DNA of 64,000 nt from Bryobacterales bacterium (GTDB lineage: Bacteria > Acidobacteriota > Terriglobia > Bryobacterales > Bryobacteraceae). A program made the position numbers and the translations under genes. The notes below the pieces were generated by a model that saw only the letters and a list, made by a program, of their open reading frames with translations, was not told the DNA's origin and did not search any database. The DNA lies in assembly GCA_020851555.1 (NCBI GenBank), contig JADZCM010000046.1, positions 60,169 through 124,168 of the forward strand. Reading direction: 5' to 3'. Shown here in pieces: positions 21,811 to 30,633 of the stretch (positions are counted from its first letter, which is position 1; every line of letters begins with the position of its first letter).

Positions 21811-22649
21811 ACCAACCCCCTTACCCGCCTGCCGGCTTCCACCATGGGAGCACGGACGGCCTTGAACCTCCATCGCCAGGCGAAACCAAAAGCCACCAGG
21901 GCAGCCGCGGCGCCCCCGAGGCCGAACAGCAGAAAGACGAAATTACCCACCCGGGCGTCCTGGCCTCCGCCCCTGCCGGTGTCTTCAAACAGCGCGACCA
22001 GCGGGAGGATCTCTTCCGACGTAAAAGCGCGCTGCCGGAAGGTAGCTTGCATACCCGGGGTGGCAGGCGCCAGAAGCCACGAGGCCAGACTGGCGCGGCT
22101 CCCCATGCGTTCAAAGACCTTGGTGAGATCCGGCGCGAGGAAGCCTCCACCCAAGCCGCCCAGACCGCGGATGGTGTGGCAGGAGATGCACGCCGGGCCT
22201 CCGCCGGCGAGCGGCCGGTCCCCGGTGAAGATGCGCCGGCCCTGCGCAATATCGGCGGGGGTGAACGGCTGATCGCTGATTTGCAGCCCGACGAATTGGG
22301 ATTTCTCCAGTTTCGACTCGGCGTCGATCATGTTCAGCAGCGCCTCGGCGCGCGCCTGGTCCATACCGACAATCCGCGGCATCACAACGCCGCGCGCCTC
22401 TTCCCGCAATCGGAGGGCGATGGGGTCCCCCCGGTCCATCGCGGCCTGGGGATTCTGGATGAACTGGACCAGCCAGGCCCGGTCCTGGCGTTGGGTCACA
22501 TTCTTGAGATCCGGTCCAGAGAGCCGCCCGCCGCCGATGGTGTGACAGCTCACGCAGTTCTGCCTAAAAAAGTCCGCCGCGTCCTGGCCCATTGCCGGAC
22601 CGGCCAGGACCAGGACGGCCAGCGGCGCCACGTGTAGTACGCCTTTCAT
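21807..22649 (-). CDS. Membrane-anchored diheme cytochrome c of the nar operon
   Basis: About 280 residues. A signal peptide (about 1-22, ending AGPAMG) is followed by two c-type heme sites: CVSCH (about 32) and CISCH (about 170). Each sits in a small cytochrome-c fold with candidate Met ligands, for example VVMPRIVG in the first. A C-terminal membrane helix ([20 protein letters not shown]) ends in basic residues, so the heme domains face the periplasm. Diheme c subunits beside narGHI occur in some bacteria as extra electron carriers. Here it could link ACIII or soluble cytochromes to the nitrate reductase. ATG 22649 is preferred over GTG 22658, and the stop overlaps narG. Confidence 0.82.
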   Translation of the reverse strand: MKGVLHVAPLAVLVLAGPAMGQDAADFFRQNCVSCHTIGGGRLSGPDLKNVTQRQDRAWLVQFIQNPQAAMDRGDPIALRLREEARGVVMPRIVGMDQARAEALLNMIDAESKLEKSQFVGLQISDQPFTPADIAQGRRIFTGDRPLAGGGPACISCHTIRGLGGLGGGFLAPDLTKVFERMGSRASLASWLLAPATPGMQATFRQRAFTSEEILPLVALFEDTGRGGGQDARVGNFVFLLFGLGGAAAALVAFGFAWRWRFKAVRAPMVEAGRRVRGLV

Positions 22650-22676
22650 GCCATGCACCCGTATCGAGTCATATTA

Positions 22677-23084
22677 CTACTTCGCGCCCTTCGTCATATC
22701 CGCCAGCGTGGTCTGTTCCAAAAACCGCCGGTAGGCTTCGGTGACCGTGCGCCAGGTTTGATCCGCCGCGGATAGCGCCCCGGCCGGTGCGGGAGGCCCA
22801 TCCGAGAGCAAGCCTCCACTCCAAACCAGCTCTCCGTCGAGCAGCCTCACCACTTCGGCCAGCCGAATCTTCTCCGGAGCGCGGCGCAACCGGTATCCCC
22901 CGCCGCTTCCCCGGTGCGCATCGATGACGCCCGCGCTGCCCAGGATATGGAGGATCTTCGACAGATAATTGGCCGGCCCTTCCGCCCTGGCGGCCAGTTC
23001 CTTTCCCGAAATCGTCTCCCCCTCCGGAAGCGCGGCCAGTACGACCAGAGCCCGCAGGGCGCGACGGACAGTCACCGAGAGCAT
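22677..23084 (-). CDS. Rrf2-family transcriptional regulator lacking Fe-S cysteines
   Basis: This 135-residue winged-helix protein is the first gene of the nar-act operon. Rrf2 features are the N-terminal VRRALRALVVLAALPEG, the GKELAARAEGPANYLSKIL recognition region, and SAGVIDAHRGSGGGYRLRR with the family GGGY(R/K)L wing. The Cys ligands used by NsrR, IscR and RirA are absent: from ATG 23084 the protein has no Cys at all. It should not bind a Cys-ligated cluster and may sense another signal through its C-terminal part. A longer upstream frame was rejected because it would run through the promoter and palindrome. Autoregulation is suggested by the operator at 23090-23107. Confidence 0.85.
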   Translation of the reverse strand: MLSVTVRRALRALVVLAALPEGETISGKELAARAEGPANYLSKILHILGSAGVIDAHRGSGGGYRLRRAPEKIRLAEVVRLLDGELVWSGGLLSDGPPAPAGALSAADQTWRTVTEAYRRFLEQTTLADMTKGAK

Positions 23085-23089
23085 TGTGC

Positions 23090-23107
23090 ACTTGTCGATG
23101 AACAAGT
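23090..23107. promoter_or_regulatory. Perfect palindrome, candidate Rrf2 operator
   Basis: ACTTGT-CGATGA-ACAAGT is a perfect dyad with 6-bp arms and a 6-bp centre. It lies between the -10 box and the rrf2 start codon and would cover the expected transcription start. That position suits repression of the nar-act operon. Binding by the adjacent regulator is an inference. Confidence 0.55.
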
Positions 23108-23109
23108 AG

Positions 23110-23138
23110 ACAATACTGCATTTCCCGGCGCCTGTCAA
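23110..23138 (-). promoter_or_regulatory. Sigma-70-type promoter of the rrf2-nar-act operon
   Basis: On the minus strand TTGACA (23138-23133), a 17-nt spacer and TATTGT (23115-23110) form a near-consensus promoter. Transcription should start at about 23103, inside the palindrome, leaving a leader of about 19 nt with no clear Shine-Dalgarno. It is the only good promoter seen upstream of the thirteen-gene block. Confidence 0.6.
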
Positions 23139-23391
23139 GCGCGGAATTCACGCGAGGATTCAACGGAATGCCGCCGGCGCCGGGCCGGTCCCGGACCTGC
23201 GCGTCCCGCTCCTGCTCCCGGCCGCTCCGGCGTTCCACGGGATTGCCTGGACGTCGCGGCGCGCGAGTCGGAGGAGCGCCGGAAGCGCACCGTCGGGACG
23301 CCCTCCGCCGGTGAAGGACCCATTCAGGCCGGCTGGATGTGTCGGATATAATCGACCTTTCAAGCGAGGTACGGGAGGAGGCGCGGCGGAC

Positions 23392-26300
23392 ATGAAACGC
23401 TCAGTATTGCTTGCGTTGTTCAGCGCCGTGGTGCAGGCCAGCGCAGCCCTTGTCGTGCAGAACCTGCAAGTGGAATACGGGCCTACTCCGCTGGGCATCG
23501 ACGTGGCGCAGCCCCGTTTTAGCTGGCAGATGGCCGCCACAGCCGGCGAGCGCGATCAGGCCCAGTCGGCCTACCAGATCCAGGTCAGGGAGCCGGGCGG
23601 CAAGGTCGTGTGGGACACCGGCAGGGTCGAAAGCCCGGTTTCGCTCGGCATCCGGTACGCGGGAAGTCCGCTCCAGGCCGCTACCAGGTACTCCTGGACC
23701 GTGACCACGTGGACCCAGCCTGGAGCGCGGCTGACCGCGAGTTCCTGGTTCGAAACCGGCTTGATGGACCCTGCGCCCGACTCGAGCGCCTGGGGCGGCG
23801 CCAGGTGGATCGGCGGAGGAAACGAAGACCTGGTGCTTTATGCGCCCTATCTGGTGATCTTCAACGCCAGCTACGCCGTCGCTATCGCCCCCGGGAGCAC
23901 CCGCGCGAGCTTCGTCTACGGCGCCAACGACTCCCGCCTGATGGACCGGAACAAGAACATCTACCAGCTCCAGAACGGCCGGGACCAGAGCTACATCAAA
24001 CTGGAACTCGATATCTCCGCGGTCGACGGAACACCGGACGGCAGGGCGAAACTGCATGTGTACCGCGCCGGCTACCAGGAAACGGACACGCCCACCAAAC
24101 CGCTGCGGACTTTCGACATCTCCGCCGGCGTGATCAACAACGCCAACAAGCACGCGGAACACGTCGTGGCCTTCCGCAGCGCCTTCGGGCAGATCGGTAT
24201 TTCCATCGATGGGAACACTTCTTTTGCGGGCGCCGCGGCGCAGCCCTCCCGCGGCGGCGGGCCGGGAGGTCCGCCGGCCGGCTTCGGCGGACGCGGCGGG
24301 CCGGCGAACTCCGTGAACCTGAACCCGGCGGGGCTCGGGTGGGATTACCTGCCGTTCGGCATGCTGTGCGAAATGGGCTTTTCCGTGGACCCCGGCCAGA
24401 ACGCCACTTTTCGCGATGTCACGATCCGCAACAGCCGCGCCCCCGGCAACATCCTGTTTCGGGAAGATCTCACCGCCGCCCCCTACCAGGGCGTCTACGC
24501 GAGCGCCGTTACGCCCGGCTCCGGGTTTTCCGTGGCCGGCGGGCGCTATGTGCTCTCGGGCGGAGCCCGGGGCGTTTTCGTGGTGAGAGACCCCAGCCGG
24601 AACTCGGCGCCCATGCTGCGGACCACGTTCAAGACGTCCGGCAAGGCTGTCCGGAGCGCCCGCCTCTACGTCACCGCGCGCGGCATCTACGAGGTGTACC
24701 TGAACGGCAGCCGTGTGGGAACCGACTACTACAACCCCGGGTTGACCCAGTACAACATTACGCACATGTATCAAACCTATGACGTCACGTCGCTGGTCAA
24801 GGCCGGCGAGAATGCCATCGGCGCGATGCTCGGGGAAGGCTGGTGGAGCGGCCTGCTCAGCTTTGGGGATATCTGGAACCACTTCGGCGACCGGCAATCG
24901 CTTCTGGCCAGGCTGGTCATCACCTACCGCGACGGCTCTTCCGACACGGTTGTGACCGACCCTCTGACCTGGAAGTATTTCGGCGGCGGCCCTCTGGTGT
25001 ACGGAAGCCTGGACTTCGGGGAGATCTACGACGCCGCCAGGGAGAGCGCCGTGGACGGCTGGACCACGGCCGGTTACGACGACAGCAGATGGAAGAGCGC
25101 CGTGGTTGTTCCTCTGAAAGGCGCCACGTTCTCCGGTACGGAAGCCGGGCGGGGCGGCGCGGGCGTGCCGTTCACTTTCGACAAGCTGTCCCTGATAGGC
25201 CAGGTCGGCGACAACGCCGGGGTGTTCCGGACACTCACCGCGAAAAGCGTGCGGGAAGTGCGTCCCGGCGTGTACGTCTACGACATGGGGCAGAACATAG
25301 TGGGAGTGCCGAGGATCACCATCGCCAGTGGCCGCGCCGGCGCCAAGGTCACTCTCAGGTATTCCGAGATGCTGTACCCGGACCTCAAAGAGTCGGGCGG
25401 CAACGTCGGCATGATCATGACGGAGAACTACCGCGCGGCGCTCAGCCAGGACGTCTACACGATGAAGGCGGGCCGCCAGGTCTATCAGCCCCGTTTCACC
25501 TCACACGGATATCAGTACATCGAGATCACGGGAACCGACAAGCCGCTTCCGCTCGCGGCCGTCGAGGGCGTGGCTATCAGCTCGGTCCGCCAGTTGGCCG
25601 CTGACTACAGAACGTCGAACGAGAAGGTCAACCGGCTGTGGTCCAACCTCGTCTGGTCCAACGTGGGCAACTTCCTCACCATCCCCACCGACTGCCCGCA
25701 GCGCAACGAGCGTATGGGCTGGTCCGGCGACATCAACGTCTTTTCGCGCACCGCCACGTACGTTTCCAATGCGGATCAGTTCCTCACCCGCCACCTGTAC
25801 GCCATGCGGGATACGCAGTCGCCGGCGGGCCGGTTTGCCGATATCGCTCCGGTCGGGGGCGGCTTCGGCGGCGTTCTCTGGGGCAGCGCGGGAATCGTGG
25901 TCCCCTGGGAGGTCTACCTGCAATACAACGACGTTGGCCTGTTGCAGCAGCACTACCCGGCGATGGCCGCCTATCTTGACTACCTGGAGACCACCGTTGA
26001 TCCCGCGACCGGATTCACTTCGGACGGCCAGTTGGGAGACTGGCTCGGGCCGCAGAACAACCTCCTGGGAACGCCGTTTCTGACCACCGCCTATCACGCC
26101 TACAACCTCGGCATTATGGCGCAGGCCGCCGAGGTGCTGGGCAAGTCCGGCGACGCCGTGAAATACCGCGGCCTGTATGAGAAGCGCAAGGCGTTTTTCA
26201 ATGCGGTCTTCGTGAACCCGGACCGCAAGACCCTCGCCGCCGGCGGAGGGCGTGGCGGATTCGGAGGGGGAGGCGCGCCCGCCGGCGCGCCGGGCCGTGG

Positions 26301-27066
26301 CGCCGCAGCAGCGCCGGAATTCAGGCTGGCCGACACACAGACGTCCTACGCGGTGGGCTTGGGCATGGGCCTGTTCAACGACCGGAACACCCCGCAGATG
26401 ATCAGGAACCTGGCGGACGCCGTCGAGCGGGAGACGCGGGACGACGCAGGCGTGTTGCGCCCCAAGTACTCGCTGATGACCGGTTTCATCGGTACTTCCT
26501 GGATCAGCAAGGCCCTCTCCGACCACGGTCTCAGCGAGCAGGCCTACCGGCTCCTGCTCAACGACCGCTACCCGTCCTGGCTGTACGCTGTCGATCAGGG
26601 GGCGACCACGATTTGGGAGCGGCTCAACGGCTACACCGTGGAAAACGGCTTCGGGGGCAACAACAGCATGAACTCGTTCAACCACTACTCGTTCGGCGCC
26701 GTGGGCCAATGGATGATGGCCTACTCGCTCGGCATCCAGCGCGGCGAGCCCGGGTTCCGGAAGTTCATTCTTCAGCCGGAGCCCGATCCCACGGGCGTCA
26801 TGACCTGGGCTGAAGGCCACTACGATTCCATGTACGGCCGGATCTCGAGCGCCTGGAAAGTGGAGGGCAACGTTCTTACCTGCCGGGCCACGGTTCCCGC
26901 CAACACCACGGCCACTCTCTACCTGCCCGCCAAGTCGGCGGAGACGGTCAGAGAGGGCGGAAGAGCCGCGGCCAGTGCCAACGGCGTCTCTTACCTCAGG
27001 TATGAGAACGGCAAAGCGGTCTACAGCCTGAAGTCCGGCGCTTACGAGTTCACAGCGAACCGCTGA
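23392..27066 (+). CDS. Exported alpha-L-rhamnosidase (GH78)
   Basis: It removes terminal L-rhamnose from plant glycosides or polysaccharides. About 1224 residues start at ATG 23392 behind GGGAGGAGG, with a signal peptide (MKRSVLLALFSAVVQASA). It has N-terminal beta domains, including a concanavalin-like insert (about 130-400), then the bacterial rhamnosidase N domain (SARLYVTARGIYEVYLNG), then an (alpha/alpha)6 catalytic domain with TDCPQRNERMGWSGD at about residue 767. That motif carries the conserved catalytic acidic residues of GH78. Two Gly/Pro/Arg-rich inserts (about 285-305 and 955-980) interrupt conserved domains. It is a single-gene unit. Confidence 0.9.
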   Translation: MKRSVLLALFSAVVQASAALVVQNLQVEYGPTPLGIDVAQPRFSWQMAATAGERDQAQSAYQIQVREPGGKVVWDTGRVESPVSLGIRYAGSPLQAATRYSWTVTTWTQPGARLTASSWFETGLMDPAPDSSAWGGARWIGGGNEDLVLYAPYLVIFNASYAVAIAPGSTRASFVYGANDSRLMDRNKNIYQLQNGRDQSYIKLELDISAVDGTPDGRAKLHVYRAGYQETDTPTKPLRTFDISAGVINNANKHAEHVVAFRSAFGQIGISIDGNTSFAGAAAQPSRGGGPGGPPAGFGGRGGPANSVNLNPAGLGWDYLPFGMLCEMGFSVDPGQNATFRDVTIRNSRAPGNILFREDLTAAPYQGVYASAVTPGSGFSVAGGRYVLSGGARGVFVVRDPSRNSAPMLRTTFKTSGKAVRSARLYVTARGIYEVYLNGSRVGTDYYNPGLTQYNITHMYQTYDVTSLVKAGENAIGAMLGEGWWSGLLSFGDIWNHFGDRQSLLARLVITYRDGSSDTVVTDPLTWKYFGGGPLVYGSLDFGEIYDAARESAVDGWTTAGYDDSRWKSAVVVPLKGATFSGTEAGRGGAGVPFTFDKLSLIGQVGDNAGVFRTLTAKSVREVRPGVYVYDMGQNIVGVPRITIASGRAGAKVTLRYSEMLYPDLKESGGNVGMIMTENYRAALSQDVYTMKAGRQVYQPRFTSHGYQYIEITGTDKPLPLAAVEGVAISSVRQLAADYRTSNEKVNRLWSNLVWSNVGNFLTIPTDCPQRNERMGWSGDINVFSRTATYVSNADQFLTRHLYAMRDTQSPAGRFADIAPVGGGFGGVLWGSAGIVVPWEVYLQYNDVGLLQQHYPAMAAYLDYLETTVDPATGFTSDGQLGDWLGPQNNLLGTPFLTTAYHAYNLGIMAQAAEVLGKSGDAVKYRGLYEKRKAFFNAVFVNPDRKTLAAGGGRGGFGGGGAPAGAPGRGAAAAPEFRLADTQTSYAVGLGMGLFNDRNTPQMIRNLADAVERETRDDAGVLRPKYSLMTGFIGTSWISKALSDHGLSEQAYRLLLNDRYPSWLYAVDQGATTIWERLNGYTVENGFGGNNSMNSFNHYSFGAVGQWMMAYSLGIQRGEPGFRKFILQPEPDPTGVMTWAEGHYDSMYGRISSAWKVEGNVLTCRATVPANTTATLYLPAKSAETVREGGRAAASANGVSYLRYENGKAVYSLKSGAYEFTANR

Positions 27067-27593
27067 ACTCGGCGTCACATCGGATGGCAGGATGAGATCC
27101 GCCGCTCCGAGGATTCCCGGACGCGCGTGGAACCGGGCGTAGGCGGCGCCGGTGTAGCCGCGATGGTGCGCCAGTCATCCGTCAGGGACCCGAAGACGTA
27201 ATAAGCGGCCGTGATGATTCCCAGCTTGTGGCAGGCCTCCACGGCCGCTTTCTGGTGCGGCTCCGGAATGGCCTGCCGCTCCATCTGGATCCGAAGGACT
27301 GCCTTCACACACCAGTACGCTAAGCACGGACCCTTTTGGCTCGCTGCGTCGAACCGCTCCGAGACGGACGTGGTGGTGTTTGGGCGAACCGAAGTGACGA
27401 TCGAATACTCGGACTACCGGATCAACCAAAGACATCCGTCAGAGTAACCACTCGATTACGCATAAGCCGAGCGGCCGCGGCGTCATCGAGGTCTTCCCGC
27501 CTGTTCTTGGCTCACTCTCCCGGTTCAACGCCGCCCTGCCGCGCGAACAGCCGGGATGCTCTGCCGCTGACGGCACAGAGAGGCACGCTGGGG
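27067..27593. other. Intergenic stretch of 527 bases without an intact gene
   Basis: It lies between the convergent GH78 and PD40-TPR genes. The first part holds a possible radical SAM remnant on the minus strand (listed separately). I see no terminator with a T-run and nothing recognisable in 27311-27593. Confidence 0.5.
27075..27310 (-). pseudogene. Possible remnant of a radical SAM protein
   Basis: The minus-strand frame reads MERQAIPEPHQKAAVEACHK, then LGIITAAYYVFGSLTDDWRT and IAAT. This resembles the segment after the core of B12-type radical SAM enzymes, where a line such as EACRKAGI..TAAFYVLGFLxDTxxSIxAT is common. The likely continuation (YARFHARPGI) lies in another frame, so a frameshift is probable. 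There is no CxxxCxxC and no credible start. The match is short and recognised only by eye. Confidence 0.35.
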
Positions 27594-30497
27594 CTATTGC
27601 TTGGAGGCGGCTCTGGCCTCGTAGATGGCGAGCTGGGCTCTGAGATCCGCCGCCATACGCTGCTCGTCCTCCCCGGTCGCCAGAGAGAGCGCCCGGCGCG
27701 CAGTCTCAGCGGCGTCGGCAAACCGGCCCACTTCGGCATACGCGGCCGCCAGCGTCTCGAGGATGGCCGGTTCCCGCCGTCCGGTGAGCCCGGCAGCCCG
27801 CTCCGCAAGGACGACTGCCTCGGCGCCGTTCCGGACAGATGCGTCAGGGCTCACCGCCAGCACCCGGGCCACGCGGTTCATGACGACCAGGCTGTCGGGC
27901 ATCGACCTCAGAACCTCCCGCCAGTGCGTCAACGCCTCCGCCGTCCGGCCCTGCGAGTACAGGGCGTCGCCCAGGTTGTAGTGCGCCTCGATGTAAGCAG
28001 GGGCGATTTCCAGCGCCTTCCCGTAATGTTGGATCGCCTCGTCCAGCCTGCCGGCTCTGGCCAGCGCCATTCCCAGGTTGTTCTGCGCGGCGGGATAGGA
28101 CGGCCTGAGTTCCAGAGCTCTCCGAAGGTGGGCTACGGCTTCGTCCGGCTTCCCCGTACCGATCAGCGCCAGGCCAAGATTATTGAGGGCCTCGGGGTAG
28201 TCGGGGTCGATATCGAGGGCCCTGCGGTAGAATGTAACCGCTTCCGCCTGATTTCCCTTCGCCGCGAGGGCGATTCCCAGGTTGTTGCACGCCTCGGCGG
28301 ACTTGGGGTCACGTTTGAGCACCACCTGGAATTCCTCAATTGCCTCATCCAACTTTCCGCTGCGGCCCAAAGCTACGCCAAGGTTGAGGTGGACGTTGGT
28401 GAGTTCGGGGTCGATCTTCAACGCTTGCCGGTACTCGGCGATGGCCTCGTCGAACTTGCCGGAGGCGGCCAGCGCCAGCCCGAGGTTGTTGCGTACCTCA
28501 TCCAGTTCGGGGTCGATGCTCAAAGCCTTCCGATAGGACTCGATCGCCTCGCCCGGCCTCCCTGCCGCGGTCAGGGCGAGCCCCAGGCTATTGTAGGCGT
28601 CCACGTACCGGGGATCGACGTCCAGGATTTTGCGATACTCTGCGGCGGCCTCCAGGGGGCGGCCGGCCGATGCCAGCGCGAGCCCCAGGCTCAACAGGCC
28701 CCTCTCGTCCCGCGGGTTCAGTTCCAGAGCTTCCTTCCACGCAGCGACGGCCGCTTCCTTCTGGCCCTTCCGGCCCAGTTCCCAGGCCCGGTCGAACAGC
28801 CGGTAGTAGTCAACGGCGGGCGTGTCGATCTTAAGCAGCCCGTCCGGCGGAATGTTCACGAATTCCGGTATGTTTACGGCGCGGTTGGCTGCGGTGGCGT
28901 TGTCGATCAGGATGGCCGGGCTGTCATTGCCGTCCTCGTCGATATGCGTGAGAAACATCTGGGTGTAAGGGGAACGGCTCTTCGAAGAGAAGACCAGCCA
29001 TCGCCCGTTCGGAGAGAAGCTGTGCCACGAATTCATCAGCGGCGTGTTGCACCGCATCCGCCGCGGCTCGCCGCCACTTGCCGGAAGAATGTAGAGCCGG
29101 CCGTCCGGCCGCATCAACTGGCCGTTGCGGCACTGCACGAACACGATCCAGCGGCCGTCGGGCGAGACCTTGGGGAAGGTGTTGCTCATGCCGTTCGCCG
29201 AGGCGCCCGGGATAGGCTCCGGCCGGCCGCCCTGGCCGTTGTTGAACGGGATACGGTAGAGGTCGTACTGAATCTGGGTTTCGTTCGGATCGTTGGCGTA
29301 CTCGGCCAGCTTCGCGCCTTCCGGATACGGTTCCGTCGCCTTTGCCCGGGCGAAGACCAGGTACTTCCCGTCAGGGCTCCAGACCGCATCCGTATGGACG
29401 TACTGCGGGTCGTCCGCCCCCGGCAGGGGCTGCAAGATGCCCTTTTCCCGGCTGTACCAGGCGAGGACCCCCTTGGTGGGATAGAAGACCTGGAGGAAAC
29501 GGTAGTCTTTGAAATTGGCGACGTAGTAGTTGCTCAGGTTGGACTTCCTGCGGCGGCCCTGGGCGCTTTCAATCCCCACTCCTTCGATAGTGGTGACAAC
29601 ATACTGCCCGTCGGGCGAGACCTGGGACATGAAGGCGGCTCTTATATCACCCCAGAGTTTGCCCCGGAAGGTACTCCAGGTGACCACGTCCTGGTTCCGG
29701 ATTACCGTTCTGGGCGCCAGGGAAACCAGCGTGTACATCCCCTTGTCATTCTGCGGCCCATCCAGGTCCATCCCCAGCGTCTTTCCGTCGCGGGAGAAGG
29801 AGTGGCAATTGGCGCAGGAGTGCAGCCCCTCCATGAGCAGGCGGCTGTTGGGCTCGCCCACGTTGCGGAGACGCCAGGCGATCAGCGGCACGGCGCTGGC
29901 ATCCAGTGGCTTGATTACTCCCTTCTGCACTTCAGAGGGCATCAGCGGCACGTCGCGGAAGAAAATCGGCGCACCCACCGGGTCTTTTGAGGTTCGAATT
30001 GTGACGACGCCGGACGACACGGCGCGGCCGGAGTCCGCGCCCGTCAGGCCGGTGATCCTCACCGTCGCCGGACGTTCCACGGAGCGCGCCTTTATGGTCC
30101 GCCAAGTCTCGGCGTCCGGTGTCCAGGCCCAGGCCTCCGCCTGCTGCGGCGAGAGCTTGGGCAGTTCGTTGGTGGCGGCCACCGTGCGCTCATCGATCGG
30201 ACCGATTTTCAGCCGTTCCCCCTTGGATTCAGCCTGAATCGGAGCGGCGCCGTCCCCGAAGGCGATCTGGATTCTCCAGCGGGTCGCGGTCTTGGAAGCA
30301 TCCCGCCAGAGAAACGCCGGAGGAGTTATCTCAGGCGGAAAGATCGACCCTTCTTCCGGATAATCGATCGTGATGGGAGTTGGCTGCGCCTGCCGGAGAA
30401 GTCCGGCGCCGCGCGCGCCAAACCGATGTACGGCCACCGCCGTGAGGAGCACGAGGGCGCCCATGGCGCATCCCTTGCCCAAAGCCTGCTTCCCCAT
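27594..30497 (-). CDS. Exported PD40/beta-propeller and TPR protein with a single heme-c motif
   Basis: About 967 residues. An N-terminal hydrophobic segment (GALVLLTAVAVHRFG) suggests export. One heme motif, SCANCHSFSRDGKTLGMD, lies at about residue 228. A PD40/WD40-like region (about 265-560) has repeated SPDGRWIVF, SPDGKYLVF and SPNGRWLVF blades. Nine consecutive 34-residue TPRs follow (about 590-900) with the pattern NNLGLAL..G..DEAI..YR.AL.IDP, then degenerate repeats. It is probably a periplasmic scaffold or binding protein; the substrate is unknown. It follows the Oar-like receptor on the same strand, so it may act with it. ATG 30497 is chosen; GTG 30530 is an alternative. A broken copy lies at 58035-58266. 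Confidence 0.78.
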   Translation of the reverse strand: MGKQALGKGCAMGALVLLTAVAVHRFGARGAGLLRQAQPTPITIDYPEEGSIFPPEITPPAFLWRDASKTATRWRIQIAFGDGAAPIQAESKGERLKIGPIDERTVAATNELPKLSPQQAEAWAWTPDAETWRTIKARSVERPATVRITGLTGADSGRAVSSGVVTIRTSKDPVGAPIFFRDVPLMPSEVQKGVIKPLDASAVPLIAWRLRNVGEPNSRLLMEGLHSCANCHSFSRDGKTLGMDLDGPQNDKGMYTLVSLAPRTVIRNQDVVTWSTFRGKLWGDIRAAFMSQVSPDGQYVVTTIEGVGIESAQGRRRKSNLSNYYVANFKDYRFLQVFYPTKGVLAWYSREKGILQPLPGADDPQYVHTDAVWSPDGKYLVFARAKATEPYPEGAKLAEYANDPNETQIQYDLYRIPFNNGQGGRPEPIPGASANGMSNTFPKVSPDGRWIVFVQCRNGQLMRPDGRLYILPASGGEPRRMRCNTPLMNSWHSFSPNGRWLVFSSKSRSPYTQMFLTHIDEDGNDSPAILIDNATAANRAVNIPEFVNIPPDGLLKIDTPAVDYYRLFDRAWELGRKGQKEAAVAAWKEALELNPRDERGLLSLGLALASAGRPLEAAAEYRKILDVDPRYVDAYNSLGLALTAAGRPGEAIESYRKALSIDPELDEVRNNLGLALAASGKFDEAIAEYRQALKIDPELTNVHLNLGVALGRSGKLDEAIEEFQVVLKRDPKSAEACNNLGIALAAKGNQAEAVTFYRRALDIDPDYPEALNNLGLALIGTGKPDEAVAHLRRALELRPSYPAAQNNLGMALARAGRLDEAIQHYGKALEIAPAYIEAHYNLGDALYSQGRTAEALTHWREVLRSMPDSLVVMNRVARVLAVSPDASVRNGAEAVVLAERAAGLTGRREPAILETLAAAYAEVGRFADAAETARRALSLATGEDEQRMAADLRAQLAIYEARAASKQ

Positions 30498-30602
30498 TCG
30501 CACTGCTTGCCCCTTCGTCGTAGCATACACCCTTGTCCCCCAGCACTACAAACAATGGATAAGGGTGTTTCCGCGCAGTCTGCCCGGAACGTCGATACGG
30601 CA

Positions 30603-30625
30603 GGGGGCCGGCAGGGCCGGCCCCC
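30603..30625. terminator. Strong GC hairpin after the Oar-like receptor gene
   Basis: GGGGGCCGGC-AGG-GCCGGCCCCC is a perfect 10-bp stem 8 bases beyond the receptor stop, in the 136-base gap before the PD40-TPR gene. No T-run follows on the minus strand, so it may only attenuate transcription or protect the 3' end. Confidence 0.4.
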
Positions 30626-30633
30626 GCGTCAGG

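Noticed and set aside
19942..22272. 776-residue frame antisense to narG
   Set aside because: It overlaps narG and the cytochrome gene completely and has no recognisable motif.
27175..27435. 86-residue minus-strand frame over the radical SAM-like fragment
   Set aside because: Another frame of the same DNA; only the 27075-27310 frame shows any likeness to a family.
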